From NCBI GenBank assembly GCA_014843695.1, contig CM026386.1:11039814-11103813 (forward strand): a stretch of DNA of 64,000 nt, given 5' to 3'. The number at the start of each line of letters is the position of its first letter. The stretch's first letter is position 1. The notes below the pieces were generated by a model. The model searched no databases. It was not told where the DNA came from and was given only the letters and a program-made list of their open reading frames with translations. Below, in pieces: positions 21,101 to 27,517 of this stretch. This stretch comes from Archivesica marissinica (Eukaryota > Mollusca > Bivalvia > Venerida > Vesicomyidae). The position numbers and the translations under genes were made by a program.

Positions 21101-23298
21101 AAATGGAATGCGTATATGTCCTAGGACTGTTGACTAAGAGCCACAGAGCAAGTAGTAATGAAAATTCAACGAATTCACAAAAAGTCTCCTTAAAATGAAC
21201 ACAAAGGCCACAGATGTACCACACCCACAATAAGACATTTTAAATAGTGAAGTCAACATACAATGGCTTCTAGCTACATTACAACTGAGTCCGCCTCCGT
21301 GGTCGAGTGGTTAAGGTCGCTGACTTCACTGTAACCTATCATCACTGATGGTCACGGGTTCGAGCCCCGCTCACGCCGTGTCTCATTTATATGAAAAAGT
21401 TGGCAGTTTCTTACTGAGGTTGGTGCACCCAAGTACTGGTTAACCGCTGGAGTCTGCCCAGGAAAGGTGTTGTTAGGTAAACTGCCCGCCGGCGATATAG
21501 CCCAAAATGGTGCTGATGCAGGCGTAAAACCCGAATTATAACATAACATATACATTGCAACTGTTACTTGCATTGTTTCAGACAATGGTCGTGTTTTCTA
21601 CTTGCGTAGAAACACCGATCCTTCGGAATAGAGCGTGATAGCTTTCCTCACATGGTATATTCCTACTCCGTCTAGTGGGAGTGTCACTCCAGCAGTTTTG
21701 ATAGACAAGATATGTAAAGTCAATCACTCCGCCAATGATGCCCTAAAGTAATTTATTATTAATATACCTACTGTACCTTATATTATTAGAACTGATACGT
21801 GGATCTACGATGCAGCTTGTGTGCGATGCCGTCACCTTGTCGATGAAGAGCCACCCGAATAACAGAGAGATACACCAAGGAGGCTCACATATTTTGTCCA
21901 TCATAGGGAAAGGGTTTCATAAACAGAATGGTATGAATCCGTTTTATGATTACAGTGGTAAACAATATAGTATATTAAAACCGCCTGACTTACAGCGGAA
22001 TACAGTCGTATTATTAGTTTAGTATTATTTACCCTCGCTTCAAGTGGCCCACATACAGACAGAAACCCATTATGTGCAGTATTTGATCCGGAAATAGGCC
22101 ACTAGACCTTGGTTTAAGAATCTCACATGAGAGATATTAGATCTAGTCCTTTTATTACGGTGTAGTGGAAGGTCGAACCTGCTAACCCAGAATTATAAGG
22201 CCAGCGTTGTGGTGGCACTGGATAACGGATCTGCTAATAGAAACGTAAGCATTGTCGGATCTGCTAATAGAAACGTAAGCATTGTATGACAAAATTACAG
22301 TTAATCATATAAGTAACAATATATAAAGTAACAATATTTAAAGTGTGATCTTGCATACTTTAGTTAGATTTGAAAGTAGGTTGGGCGTGTTTTTAGTTAA
22401 GAGGAAACAAATGGTACACTGAATTAAAACAGATTTGATCAATACGAAATGGCATAAGATTTAAACATTTATTTTACATTACTGATTCATAATAATGTAT
22501 GTGTATGCAATGTTGCTCTCATCAACTTTTACCCACTGTCCCTGACAAGTGCCTCCCTGTCATACTCGCGCCTGATTGTTGGGAGTATTGTGTAGATGTA
22601 GAACTTAGTTTGTTTTGGGGGTTTAAGTTGGCACCCTCAGCTTAGGTCATATTGCGACTCTGCACCTAGTATTGGTGGAGGAAGACCCCCCGAGCGAGCA
22701 GTATTTCAGACACGATGGGTACCCAGTTCGAACCACTGACCTTCCGCAAGCCAACTGATAGCTTCCTCACATGCAAGAATTCGACCCCAAGTGGGATTTG
22801 AACGTACATCGGTGAGTTGGCAACCACCTTAACCACTCGGCCATGGAGGCCCCTGTTTCTCATAACGTTCTGTGATAGCACTAATGCTATTGAAGCTACA
22901 ATTGCAACAAACTTAATAACACAATTAATTTGCTAAACACAAGTATAAGTACAAATGGATAAGCACAGCGAACTGCTATCTGCATGCTTATCTATTCTAA
23001 TGTCACATTCGAATTTGCAGAGGAGCGTCGCATGAGTGTTGAGCAAACGGAACCATTAGAGGGCTATGTTCACAGGATGAGTATCACTGAGGAACTGTTG
23101 GAGGTTGCCTCTACAGCTATGCACAGACTCAGGAAATTCACAGATGACGTTCTAGAAGACACACGAGGAATTTCCAAAGCGGAAGATTGTTTGCTTGGAA
23201 TCGAGCTGCAAAATACACATTATCTGACACCGAGGACTTCTATTAGTGGTGATGCACCGAGTGGCAATACAGAAGCTAACGATTCGGAAATGGATTAA
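2979..23298 (+). CDS. Armadillo-repeat protein gene, 3' part (multi-exon)
   Basis: Coding exons that I can place: 2979-3110, 5009-5137, 5886-6014, 15506-15631, 16855-16983, 17561-17683, 18160-18282, 18815-18940, 19317-19445, 21790-21930 and the terminal exon from 23021 to the stop at 23298. An alternative terminal exon starts at 20629. Every junction is GT-AG and phase 1, and each internal exon encodes about 41-47 residues ending in a hydrophobic helix of ARM type (for example CKAIGNISVNG, CMTLTNISAEG, LKLLCNLLESG). ARM repeats form a curved helical scaffold that binds other proteins, usually in the cytoplasm or nucleus; the partner here is unknown. The C-terminal ~90 residues are not ARM-like and are rich in Glu, Thr and Ser. 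The 5' end lies upstream of the window or in undetected exons. I do not recognise a specific orthologue. The large gap between 6014 and 15506 is filled with transposons. Confidence 0.78.
3111..5008 (+). other. Intron with decayed SINE tail and a TTAA MITE
   Basis: About 3225-3340 resembles a decayed family C SINE (TTAGCTCGA, GAGACCTAAT, GGAATCCATCG). The MITE at 4664-4873 is listed separately. Nothing else is recognisable. Confidence 0.5.
4664..4873. mobile_element. MITE with TTAA ends and internal palindrome
   Basis: The ends are inverted repeats: TTAACTCTTTCACCGCCA on the left and TGGCGCTGAAAGAGTTAA on the right. Both ends carry TTAA, the target preferred by piggyBac-type transposases. An internal near-palindrome around 4798-4850 (CATAGATCCTGATCAG against CTGATCTGGATCTATG) would form a strong hairpin. 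No coding capacity. A fragment of the same hairpin arm lies at about 25266-25305. Confidence 0.75.
5009..5137 (+). CDS. ARM gene exon b
   Basis: Acceptor tgtacag, donor CAATG|gtatc. Its 43 codons form a textbook ARM repeat: VSKLIDLMRTYEDN, then VEIQVNSCKAIGNISVNG. Confidence 0.78.
5279..5294 (+). repeat. Poly-G tract
   Basis: A run of about fourteen G follows GCGTGC within the intron. It is a simple homopolymer and may be length-variable or a sequencing weak point. Confidence 0.8.
5886..6014 (+). CDS. ARM gene exon c
   Basis: Acceptor tattgtag, donor AGAAG|gtacgt. It encodes ADFRRYVEDMGASEAI followed by SIQNAACMTLTNISAEG. The 3' end of this exon reappears as decayed copies in the next 600 bp. 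Confidence 0.78.
6045..6296 (-). repeat. SINE, family B
   Basis: On the minus strand a tRNA-like head (TTAGCGCAGTGGTTAGCG, then GGTTCGATCTTCG) is followed by a body containing GGTGGGTTTTCTCCGGGTAC and a tail ending near TTGCAATCG/TAAAATAAATAAAG. Related copies lie at 20455-20560, 20755-20946 and 40484-40690. It interrupts the row of decayed exon-c copies. Confidence 0.75.
6297..6600 (+). pseudogene. Four decayed tandem copies of the 3' end of exon c
   Basis: The end of exon c (TGACACTTACCAATATATC, then AGAAG|gtacg) is recognisable again with its donor-like end near 6321, 6401, 6485 and 6586. The best copy, about 6345-6420, keeps ATTCAAAACGCAGCCTG, matching ATTCAAAATGCAGCGTG in the exon, and still has a GTACGT donor. 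Spacing is about 80-100 bp. The distance from the true exon end to the first copy fits one more such step once the SINE insertion is removed. The copies carry stops and substitutions and are probably not spliced in. Confidence 0.68.
6722..7000. repeat. 22-bp minisatellite, locus 1
   Basis: About 12-13 tandem copies of a 22-bp unit containing GACAATGTGCATACGAATAT, with sparse substitutions. The same unit forms a second array at 14785-15187. On the minus strand the unit has no stop codon in any frame, so three overlapping open frames appear; these are not genes. Confidence 0.92.
7368..7640 (-). pseudogene. LINE ORF2 C-terminal Cys-His segment
   Basis: Contains CDCQTGIENAEHYFFHCPLF, a C-x-C-x(8)-H-x(4)-C pattern typical of the end of CR1/L2 ORF2 proteins. 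It is separated by a frameshift from the RT part upstream. Confidence 0.75.
7679..8653 (-). pseudogene. LINE reverse transcriptase, palm and thumb part
   Basis: The frame resumes at YVNDIADHL and covers the catalytic motif C, which reads FADHTSL instead of FADDTSL, so the second catalytic Asp is lost. The downstream TFNPNKTEVLFFS block, the LGLTLSNNGKW block and the YMRPQLEYDAVVWD block are classic for CR1/Jockey-type RTs. This copy cannot be active. Confidence 0.85.
8583..8978 (-). pseudogene. LINE reverse transcriptase, fingers and palm part
   Basis: Contains QCGFRPNHSSVYQL, motif A FCDISKAFDMVWHKGL, and GVPQGSILGPLF, then shifts frame into the 7679-8653 segment, with which it overlaps. 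Confidence 0.85.
9075..9344 (-). pseudogene. LINE ORF2, start of RT region
   Basis: Contains LKNIDVNKANGPDGISHKML, the NxxKAxGPDGI block that opens the RT domain in this LINE group. Stops or frameshifts separate it from its neighbours. Confidence 0.8.
9818..10615 (-). pseudogene. LINE AP-endonuclease with N-terminal 2A-like motif
   Basis: Residues ~45-52 read NVELNPGP, a near match to the 2A ribosome-skipping signature D(V/I)ExNPGP with Asp replaced by Asn. The endonuclease follows: MHLNIRSIRNKLEF, SFTETHLDD, SHSGGILLYASPK, VIYRRPNS and VILGDINED. 2A-like peptides at ORF2 N-termini are known for CR1/L2-type LINEs; whether this variant worked is unknown. The frame is open for 265 codons, then is lost toward the RT. 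Confidence 0.85.
10616..12390. other. Intron with decayed ~93-115-bp tandem units
   Basis: Around 11105-11450 four diverged segments share GTAAT...GTTTCTGACCTGTTCCGGA-like sequence at roughly 93-117-bp steps (near 11125, 11242, 11335 and 11428). The rest is AT-rich with short ATC runs near 11646-11672. No exon is visible. Confidence 0.5.
12391..13910 (-). mobile_element. Tc1-like DNA transposon with intact terminal inverted repeats
   Basis: The ends 12391-12417 and 13884-13910 are inverted repeats differing at one position (core ACTGAGTCAAATAAGAAACG against ACTGAGTCAAAAAAGAAACG) and flanked by TA. Total length is about 1.5 kb with one transposase frame on the minus strand, the usual Tc1 layout. 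It sits in the intron between ARM exons c and d, apparently a fairly recent arrival. Confidence 0.92.
12597..13610 (-). pseudogene. Tc1-type transposase (DD34E), two in-frame stops
   Basis: From the ATG at 13610 to the stop at 12597 the frame runs 337 codons, the normal Tc1 transposase length, with no frameshift but two internal stops: one after LLGRYRTRG near 13470 and one after VDGNLTA near 12970. The N-terminus has the helix-turn-helix NDVANRFGVSRITITRLL and a GRPR hook (RTGRPRVTTPKQD). The catalytic triad is visible: MISDESRF, FQQDNARCD and SPIEHLWD, with 34 residues between the second Asp and the Glu. It would cut and paste DNA at TA sites. Nonsense changes alone inactivate it, so this is a young pseudogene. 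Confidence 0.92.
13911..14352. other. Intron sequence, nothing recognised
   Basis: AT-rich, no exon, RNA gene or repeat that I can name. Confidence 0.5.
14353..14785 (-). pseudogene. LINE ORF1-like C-terminal fragment
   Basis: The minus-strand frame encodes a basic stretch (HKQDGKKPRKVPIYV) and a C-terminal domain with FITEDLTKYNHSIVQKLINA and HSFWTLNGKIFAKRR. The pattern EDLT...L...K...WT.NGKI is common in ORF1 proteins of invertebrate LINEs. No ORF2 follows. Upstream it runs straight into the 22-bp minisatellite, so its N-terminus has been replaced. Confidence 0.55.
14785..15187. repeat. 22-bp minisatellite, locus 2
   Basis: About 18 copies of the same 22-bp unit as at 6722-7000, including a shortened unit near 14868-14884 and variant units (GTTCGTATGAATATTTG) near 15050-15065. 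It is open on the minus strand in all three frames because 22 is not a multiple of 3 and the unit contains no stop. Confidence 0.92.
15268..15500 (-). repeat. SINE, family C, abutting an exon
   Basis: The minus strand reads a tRNA-like head (GTCGTGATAGCACAGTGGTAG, B-box-like GTTCGAGCCCCG) followed by a conserved body (CACCTTCTCTCTCCC, GGATTTCATCAGGAATGAGG) and a tail. Related copies: 37103-37252, 37362-37592, 40800-41010, 46605-46740. Its tRNA-head end lies within 5-10 bp of the acceptor of the next ARM exon. Confidence 0.8.
15506..15631 (+). CDS. ARM gene exon d
   Basis: Acceptor ttgcag, donor TCGG|gtacgt. It encodes DNKFRILKNGAVHAAL, then QLNALKLLCNLLESG. The SINE immediately upstream supplies the sequence where the pyrimidine tract and branch point should be. 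Confidence 0.75.
16255..16365 (-). repeat. SINE fragment, family D
   Basis: tRNA-like: CACTAAGGGTGC on one side and a B-box-like GGTTCGAATCCCAC on the minus strand. Similar heads at 16724-16806, 17258-17342 and 22655-22855. Confidence 0.6.
16724..16806 (-). repeat. SINE fragment, family D
   Basis: Minus strand carries GTTCGAATCCCACTGG and GCCTCCATCGCTGAGTGCTT, matching a tRNA with a long variable arm (Ser/Leu type). It ends about 50 bp before ARM exon e. Confidence 0.6.
16855..16983 (+). CDS. ARM gene exon e
   Basis: Acceptor ttctcatag, donor AGAG|gtaagt. Encodes DKGCWWIAEERGIQII, then LSYGCTCLANLPRRG. Confidence 0.78.
17258..17342 (-). repeat. SINE fragment, family D
   Basis: Minus strand carries GGTTCGAATTCCGC and a GCCGCGATGTGTGGTCGGTT-like head, a diverged Ser/Leu-type tRNA head. 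Confidence 0.55.
17561..17683 (+). CDS. ARM gene exon f
   Basis: Acceptor ctctacacag. The consensus donor is GGGTG|gtaagt, with a second possible donor three bases upstream that keeps the frame. Encodes GMNVVALQSVESTLLYLRL, then VARGLCSFYENALKG, a weak ARM repeat. Confidence 0.7.
17966..18055 (+). repeat. Short 37-bp tandem repeat, about 2.5 copies
   Basis: Units start CTGTTTCAAATATG.TTGCA and contain AATTGCAAGCACTTT. It lies in the intron about 110 bp before exon g. Confidence 0.8.
18160..18282 (+). CDS. ARM gene exon g
   Basis: Acceptor tgactaaag, donor AATGA|gtaagt, still phase 1. Encodes KECQNLFNRSAMQKIIHVMK, then VQISGCKIIAQVAM. Confidence 0.75.
18815..18940 (+). CDS. ARM gene exon h
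   Basis: Acceptor atttgtag, donor TTCAG|gtgtgt. Encodes DDQMELMTRVVVVVFMSTMK, then IQMICCGTISYLSSSG. Confidence 0.75.
19317..19445 (+). CDS. ARM gene exon i
   Basis: Acceptor cattacag, donor GGCAG|gtatgt. Encodes EKGLEILQETFCIDQLLRCM, then IQLVCLLSLENICRAG. The last ~19 bases of this exon and its donor are the start of the 67-bp minisatellite that follows. Confidence 0.78.
19424..20325 (+). repeat. 67-bp minisatellite built from an exon end and its intron
   Basis: About 13 units with donor-like GTATGTAAG at 19446, 19513, 19575, 19642, 19709, 19776, 19843, 19910, 19977, 20044, 20111, 20178 and 20245. Each unit contains a copy of the end of exon i (AAAATA.AATATGCAGGGCAG), a GTATGTAAG donor, and a TTG(C/T)TTCAG acceptor, leaving a potential 22-nt micro-exon. 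Most such micro-exons would create an in-frame TAA. The last unit has lost its donor (GATATATAA). Confidence 0.93.
20455..20560 (+). repeat. SINE fragment, family B (3' part)
   Basis: TTACGCTTTCATCTGCGCCAA, then GAGTGATTACGAAATTAATATGAA-like tail, matching 40600-40670. Confidence 0.6.
20629..20702 (+). CDS. ARM gene alternative terminal exon
   Basis: A good acceptor (catttgtttcag) opens a phase-1 exon ACDNGEKSNMLLAF that reaches TAA at 20700-20702. An AATAAA lies at 20735-20740. Used as a last exon it would give a shorter protein lacking the last ARM repeat and the acidic tail. Alternatively it is a broken internal exon. From position ~20657 the sequence is duplicated at about 20981-21083. 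Confidence 0.5.
20755..20946 (-). repeat. SINE, family B, 3'-truncated
   Basis: Minus strand: TTAGCGCAGTGGTTAGCGAG, GGGTTCGATACTCGG, GGTGGGTTTTCTCCGGGTAC and ATACGCTTTCATCCACGC. It sits between the two copies of a ~100-bp direct duplication. Confidence 0.75.
20981..21083 (+). repeat. Second copy of the alternative-terminal-exon 3' region
   Basis: TTTTAGCTTTCATTTCAATC to AACCAATGTTTA matches 20657-20761 with few differences (TGTGTACAT against TGTATACAT, TTGTTG against TTTTGTAG). It includes the AATAAA, so there are two possible polyadenylation sites, with a SINE between them. Confidence 0.85.
21291..21560 (+). repeat. SINE with Ser/Leu-tRNA-like head
   Basis: GCCTCCGTGGTCGAGTGGTT and, after a long variable arm, GGTCACGGGTTCGAGCCCCG are tRNA A and B boxes. 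The body (GGTTGGTGCACCCAAGTACT, CTGCCCAGGAAAGGTG) shows it is a SINE and not a functional tRNA gene. Confidence 0.75.
21790..21930 (+). CDS. ARM gene exon j
   Basis: Acceptor ccttatattattag, donor GAATG|gtatga. Encodes LIRGSTMQLVCDAVTLSMKS, then IHQGGSHILSIIGKGFHKQ. It is the last ARM-like repeat. Confidence 0.72.
21931..23020 (+). other. Intron with a family D SINE
   Basis: Contains the SINE at 22655-22855 and a 29-bp direct duplication near 22226-22284 (GGATCTGCTAATAGAAACGT twice). No exon seen. Confidence 0.55.
22655..22855 (-). repeat. SINE, family D, longest copy
   Basis: Minus strand head GCCTCCATGGCCGAGTGGTT and GTTCAAATCCCACTTGGGG, followed by a body with AGTGGTTCGAACTGGGTACC. Confidence 0.72.
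23021..23298 (+). CDS. ARM gene terminal exon k
   Basis: Acceptor cgaatttgcag. The frame runs 92 codons to TAA: ERRMSVEQTEPLEG, then MHRLRKFTDDVLED, ending GNTEANDSEMD. It is acidic and Ser/Thr-rich, not ARM-like. The last ~30 coding bases and the first ~25 bases of the 3'UTR occur again at 23402-23472. Confidence 0.75.
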
Positions 23299-23401
23299 TA
23301 TATTCCAGGACATTGTGCAATAGATGATTTTAGTCGAACAACCATGATGTTGTGTCAAAGGAATGTGTGCAACATTGCCACCTAAACTGCAGAACTCTAT
23401 C

Positions 23402-23472
23402 CAGAAGCTAACGATTCGGAAATGGATTACTAATTTAATATATATATATTCCAGGACATCATTGTGCAATAT
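23402..23472 (+). repeat. Duplicate of the coding end and stop region
   Basis: CAGAAGCTAACGATTCGGAA, then ATGGATTA, and later ATATATTCCAGGACAT repeat 23269-23323, about 132 bp downstream, with a small TA expansion. Confidence 0.9.
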
Positions 23473-23634
23473 AAACTTCCTACTATGTACATAATCCGAG
23501 CAAACTTTCCATCTCCTGCATAGGTATGACTTGATCCACTTAAGCATTTGTCCGTCAACTCCACTTTTCATGAGTTTGACTTCAATCCCGTCAGTCCAGA
23601 CGTTATCGAAGTTTGTTCAGTCACCTATTAGGAT

Positions 23635-25090
23635 GTGCTGCACATTGTTACATTCTAGCGCTTACTTAGAATGTTGCATATCCATAATTCTAGCATTTAT
23701 TTAGAATGATGCACATTGATATATTAAAGTGTGTAGAATGTTGCACATTAATATAATCTAGAACTTTCTTAGAATGTTGCACTTCGATATATTCCAGTGT
23801 TTGTTTAGAATGTTGCACATCGATACATTCCAGCGTTTGTGTAGAATGTTGCACATCGATATATTCCAGCGTTTGTTTAGAATGTTGCATATCGATATAT
23901 TCCAGCGTTTGTTTAGAATGTTGCACATCGATATATTCCAGCGTTTTAGAATGTTGCACATCGATATATTCCAGCGTTTGTTTAGAATGTTGCACATCGA
24001 TATATTCCAGCGTTTGTTTAGAATGTTGCACATCGATATATTCCAGCGTTTGTTTAGAATGTTGAACATCGATATATTCCAGCATTTGTTTAGAATGTTG
24101 CACATCGATACATTCCAGCGTTTGTTTAGAATGTTGCACTTCGATATATTCCAGCGTTTGTTTAGAATGTTGCACATCGATATATTCCAGCGTTTGTTTA
24201 GAATGTTGCACATCGATATATTCCAGCGTTTGTTTAGAATGTTGAACATCGATATATTCCAGCATTTGTTTAGAATGTTGCACATCGATACATTCCAGCG
24301 TTTGTTTAGAATGTTGCACTTCGATATATTCCAGCGTTTGTTTAGAATGTTGCACATCGATATATTCCAGCGTTTGTTTAGAATGTTGCACATCGATATA
24401 TTCCAGCGTTTGTTTAGAATGTTGAACATCGATATATTCCAGCATTTGTTTAGAATGTTGCACATCGATACATTCCAGCGTTTGTTTAGAATGTTGCACT
24501 TCGATATATTCCAGCGTTTGTTTAGAATGTTGCACATCGATATATTCCAGCGTTTGTTTAGAATGTTGCACATCGATATATTCCAGCGTTTGTTTAGAAT
24601 GTTGAACATCGATATATTCCAGCATTTGTTTAGAATGTTGCACATCGATATATTCCAGCGTTTGTTTAGAATGTTGCACATCGATATATTCCAGCGTTTG
24701 TTTAGAATGTTGCACATCGATATATTCCAGCGTTTGTTTAGAATGTTGCACATCGATATATTCCAGCGTTTGTTTAGAATGTTGCACATCGATATATTCC
24801 AGCGTTTGTTTAGAATGTTGCACATCGATATATTCCAGCGTTTGTTTAGAATGTTGCACATCGATATATTCCAGCGTTTGTTTAGAATGTTGCACATCGA
24901 TATATTCCAGCGTTTGTTTAGAATGTTGCACATCGATATATTCCAGCGTTTGTTTAGAATGTTGCACATCGATATATTCCAGCGTTTGTTTAGAATGTTG
25001 CACATCGATATATTCCAGCGTTTGTTTAGAATGTTGCACATCGATATATTCCAGCGTTTGTTTAGAATGTTGCACATCGATATATTCTAG
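23635..25090. repeat. 36-bp minisatellite with 180-bp higher-order units
   Basis: About 38-40 copies of a 36-bp unit containing TTTAGAATGTTGCACATCGA followed by TATATTCCAGCGTTTG. Units left of 23770 are diverged, those right of 24640 nearly identical. Between 24060 and 24640 a five-unit block marked by GTTGAACATC, AGCATTTG, ATACATTCC and GCACTTCG recurs every 180 bp (24063, 24243, 24423, 24603). Since 36 is a multiple of 3 and frames lack stops, long periodic open frames exist on both strands, with 12-residue periods. Confidence 0.95.
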
Positions 25091-25795
25091 ACATTACCGT
25101 CGACGTGCGTATGCTAGCCATCTAGGTAGTATAAATGGTTGTGTATTTGCGTAATTATGACGGAATATTTGAGTGATTTCTCGTGACATATGCATGAACT
25201 TATATTATATGGAACACTATATTGTATGTATTAGCCCTTAGAATGTTGAATAAATTGGAAGGAATGTGCAAACAACATAGATCCAGATCAGCCACGGCGT
25301 CTCGTAGTTGCGGTAGGATAAATGTAATTTTATCACAATCATGTTAATTAATTGATAATACATTTTTACAGAAAAGTATCCATTGGATATGGTGTGGGAT
25401 ATCTGTCGAGATTGAATAATTTGATAATCAGACGATGATAAAACGGATGAAAATGGATAGCAAATGGTGCAATGGAAACACCGATAAAAACGGGAAAACA
25501 ATTAATAGGACCACATTACTTTTAGGTATTCAGGGGCAGTAAATGACTAATGTTTCTCATTGCATCACTCTATCTGTAGCATTCTCGCAACTTGATGCAT
25601 CGCTTTGTTAGGTACAGGACACAAGTTTAGTAGCCGTCAGCTTTGCTAGTTTGCACAGCTTCAATAACATTTAGTGGTATAACTGCCAGTATGAAATAGA
25701 TGATTTTGGTATTTGACCATGGCAAGTTGATCGAACGCTTCCAGAATAAATATTACCGTGGTGAAATGGACCCGGTGATGTTGACGGCAATGTTA
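25091..25795. other. AT-rich spacer with a MITE fragment
   Basis: About 25266-25305 matches the hairpin arm of the MITE at 4664-4873 (AACATAGATCCAGATCAGCC). No gene is recognised. Confidence 0.5.
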
Positions 25796-25924
25796 TCATC
25801 TTGACCGGAAAGTTACAGAAGTCCGTGTCGCAGCAGGATAACGATAAGTCCCGACAGTATCTATATCATCCTCGCTCTCCTCATCAAATACTTCGTTTGC
25901 CAAATGGCTAAAACCTTCACAAAC
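25796..25924 (-). CDS. Probable last coding exon of a minus-strand gene
   Basis: On the minus strand a pyrimidine-rich acceptor (ttttttcattgctag) opens 42 codons ending in TGA: VCEGFSHLANEVFDEESEDD, then IDTVGTYRYPAATRTSVTF. It is GC-richer than its surroundings and has an acidic cluster followed by a Tyr/Thr/Arg-rich tail, as in the cytoplasmic end of a receptor. The frame is inferred from openness alone. Upstream exons would lie at higher coordinates. Function is not recognised. Confidence 0.5.
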   Translation of the reverse strand, partial: VCEGFSHLANEVFDEESEDDIDTVGTYRYPAATRTSVTFRSR

Positions 25925-26050
25925 CTAGCAATGAAAAAACAAACAAAATACACACACAAAATATATATAAATTTTAACAAAAGAGAGAAAAACACCAATA
26001 TATAACAAATGGGAAGCTAAAACCTTCACAAACATAGCAATGAATAAAAC
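25883..26050 (-). repeat. Duplicated acceptor region of the minus-strand exon
   Basis: GCTAAAACCTTCACAAAC.TAGCAATGAA occurs at about 25908-25936 (the exon start) and again at about 26014-26044 with one base changed so that the AG acceptor is lost (CATAGC for CCTAGC, read in reverse). Confidence 0.8.
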
Positions 26051-26152
26051 AACAACAAAATTTAAACGAATTGCAACATTAACATATGGTGATGCACACT
26101 ATAATAGGTTGATTGTAAAATAATTCTGAGAAAGTCGGTTTGTGTCAACAAT

Positions 26153-26340
26153 TCAGAATCGATCGATGTTTGTTAATAGATTCTCATAGAAATGTGTATT
26201 CTCGGTGAAGGCAGCTGTTCTCAGAACTATTGATCCTCCTGCGTACACGTTATGCAACACCTGGACGGATTGGTCGTGGCACGACAGTGACAGCTTGCAA
26301 TACGCATTCGAAATACACATGTTGTTTGTGTTTATGCATA
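26153..26340 (-). other. Possible minus-strand coding segment
   Basis: The minus strand is open with coding-like composition: SLSCHDQSVQVLHNVYAGG, then SIVLRTAAFTENTHFYEN, ending in TGA. It may be a last exon of a secreted protein, but I see no strong splice acceptor and do not recognise the family. Confidence 0.3.
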
Positions 26341-26665
26341 ATTGGTTGAAAATCAACTGCTTATATCAAAATCCACGGCAATAAATATAACAACATAACT
26401 CCCCAATTATCCGTAGTCCACTATTTATTACATGACTATGTGTATCACAGTATCTGCTTTGCACGTAACACATTAACATATATCGCATTGATAAGCGCCA
26501 CAGGCTGGTGATTTCACTTTAATATTAGACCTTTAAAGGACATTACGATCCACATATTGTCAACAAATTTATCGTACTATATGTAGTCAATTAATATAAT
26601 AGTCAATGGTAAACACTGGGTTTCCCGTGCGTTATACTCTTAACGGTCAACTATAAACTTTTCAT

Positions 26666-27367
26666 GTCATGACCTAGCCTGGGAACAGGCGTCGATATAT
26701 TTTGCCTGGTCAGTCAAATAAATATATTTTAACACCGAGACTATTAATTGGGCCGTATTGAGTTTCTGATCATATCAACGCCTGGGGAATTGTGGGGGAT
26801 TGTCCGTGTAATTATTGACTCGCATTAATCCTATTAATAGGCCTATTAGCACGTGACTTAATTAATGACGTACTTGAATCGAAAGCGAGGCACTGCAATG
26901 CTGATAAAACTTTATAATTGGCCGCCATTGTTTACGGGTCAACGGAACGATAAATAGTTTTAAAAAGTACAATGTGCGTCTGATTTGACATATTTACTCA
27001 ATATTTAAGTCGTCCTTAGTTCAATTACGCCGAATCGATCCATTACCATCTAAATGTAATATTTAAAATCCGCCATCTCGTCGATATAACACAGAAACGG
27101 GACATTATATGTTTGCAATGTAAATGAGTCTACGGGAGCATTCGTGTATATTCGGAAATGATCGTGTATAATCGTGCCTGTTCGGCGATTTCCAATAGAA
27201 TTCCGTTTCTATATTTAGCGATATTATCTTGTAGAGAAGAGTTGTCAAATCTACACCCTCATAAAAGTAGATGGCGCTACGATCGGAAATCCAGTTTCCA
27301 CAGGCTGTCATTTTGCCAGAAGTTAAAAAGTGAAAATCGACAGACTGGAACCCAGGCTAGTCATGAC
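26666..27367. mobile_element. Candidate non-autonomous element with ~31-bp inverted ends
   Basis: Left end GTCATGACCTAGCCTGGGAA and right end, in reverse, GTCATGACTAGCCTGGGTT match over about 31 bp with an internal mismatch block and end in ATCGAC-type sequence. No transposase is visible inside. A target duplication was not established. Confidence 0.4.
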
Positions 27368-27517
27368 CAGTCTGTCATATGCTTGTTGGAAATTTTCCAA
27401 ATTGGTAGTAATAATTATTCTTTATTCTTACGTATAAACGAAGTATTATTTTTACTCATTGTTTCATTTCCAATGTCAACGTTAGTTAACAAATGTAACT
27501 TCGTTTTATGAAAAATC

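Noticed and set aside
21291..21380. Functional tRNA-Ser/Leu gene
   Set aside because: The head is tRNA-like but is followed by a SINE body, lacks a clean acceptor stem pair, and similar heads are dispersed through the window.
23690..25090. Open frames of 438-461 codons on both strands
   Set aside because: Periodic translations of a 36-bp satellite; openness on both strands follows from the unit length and lack of stops, not from selection.
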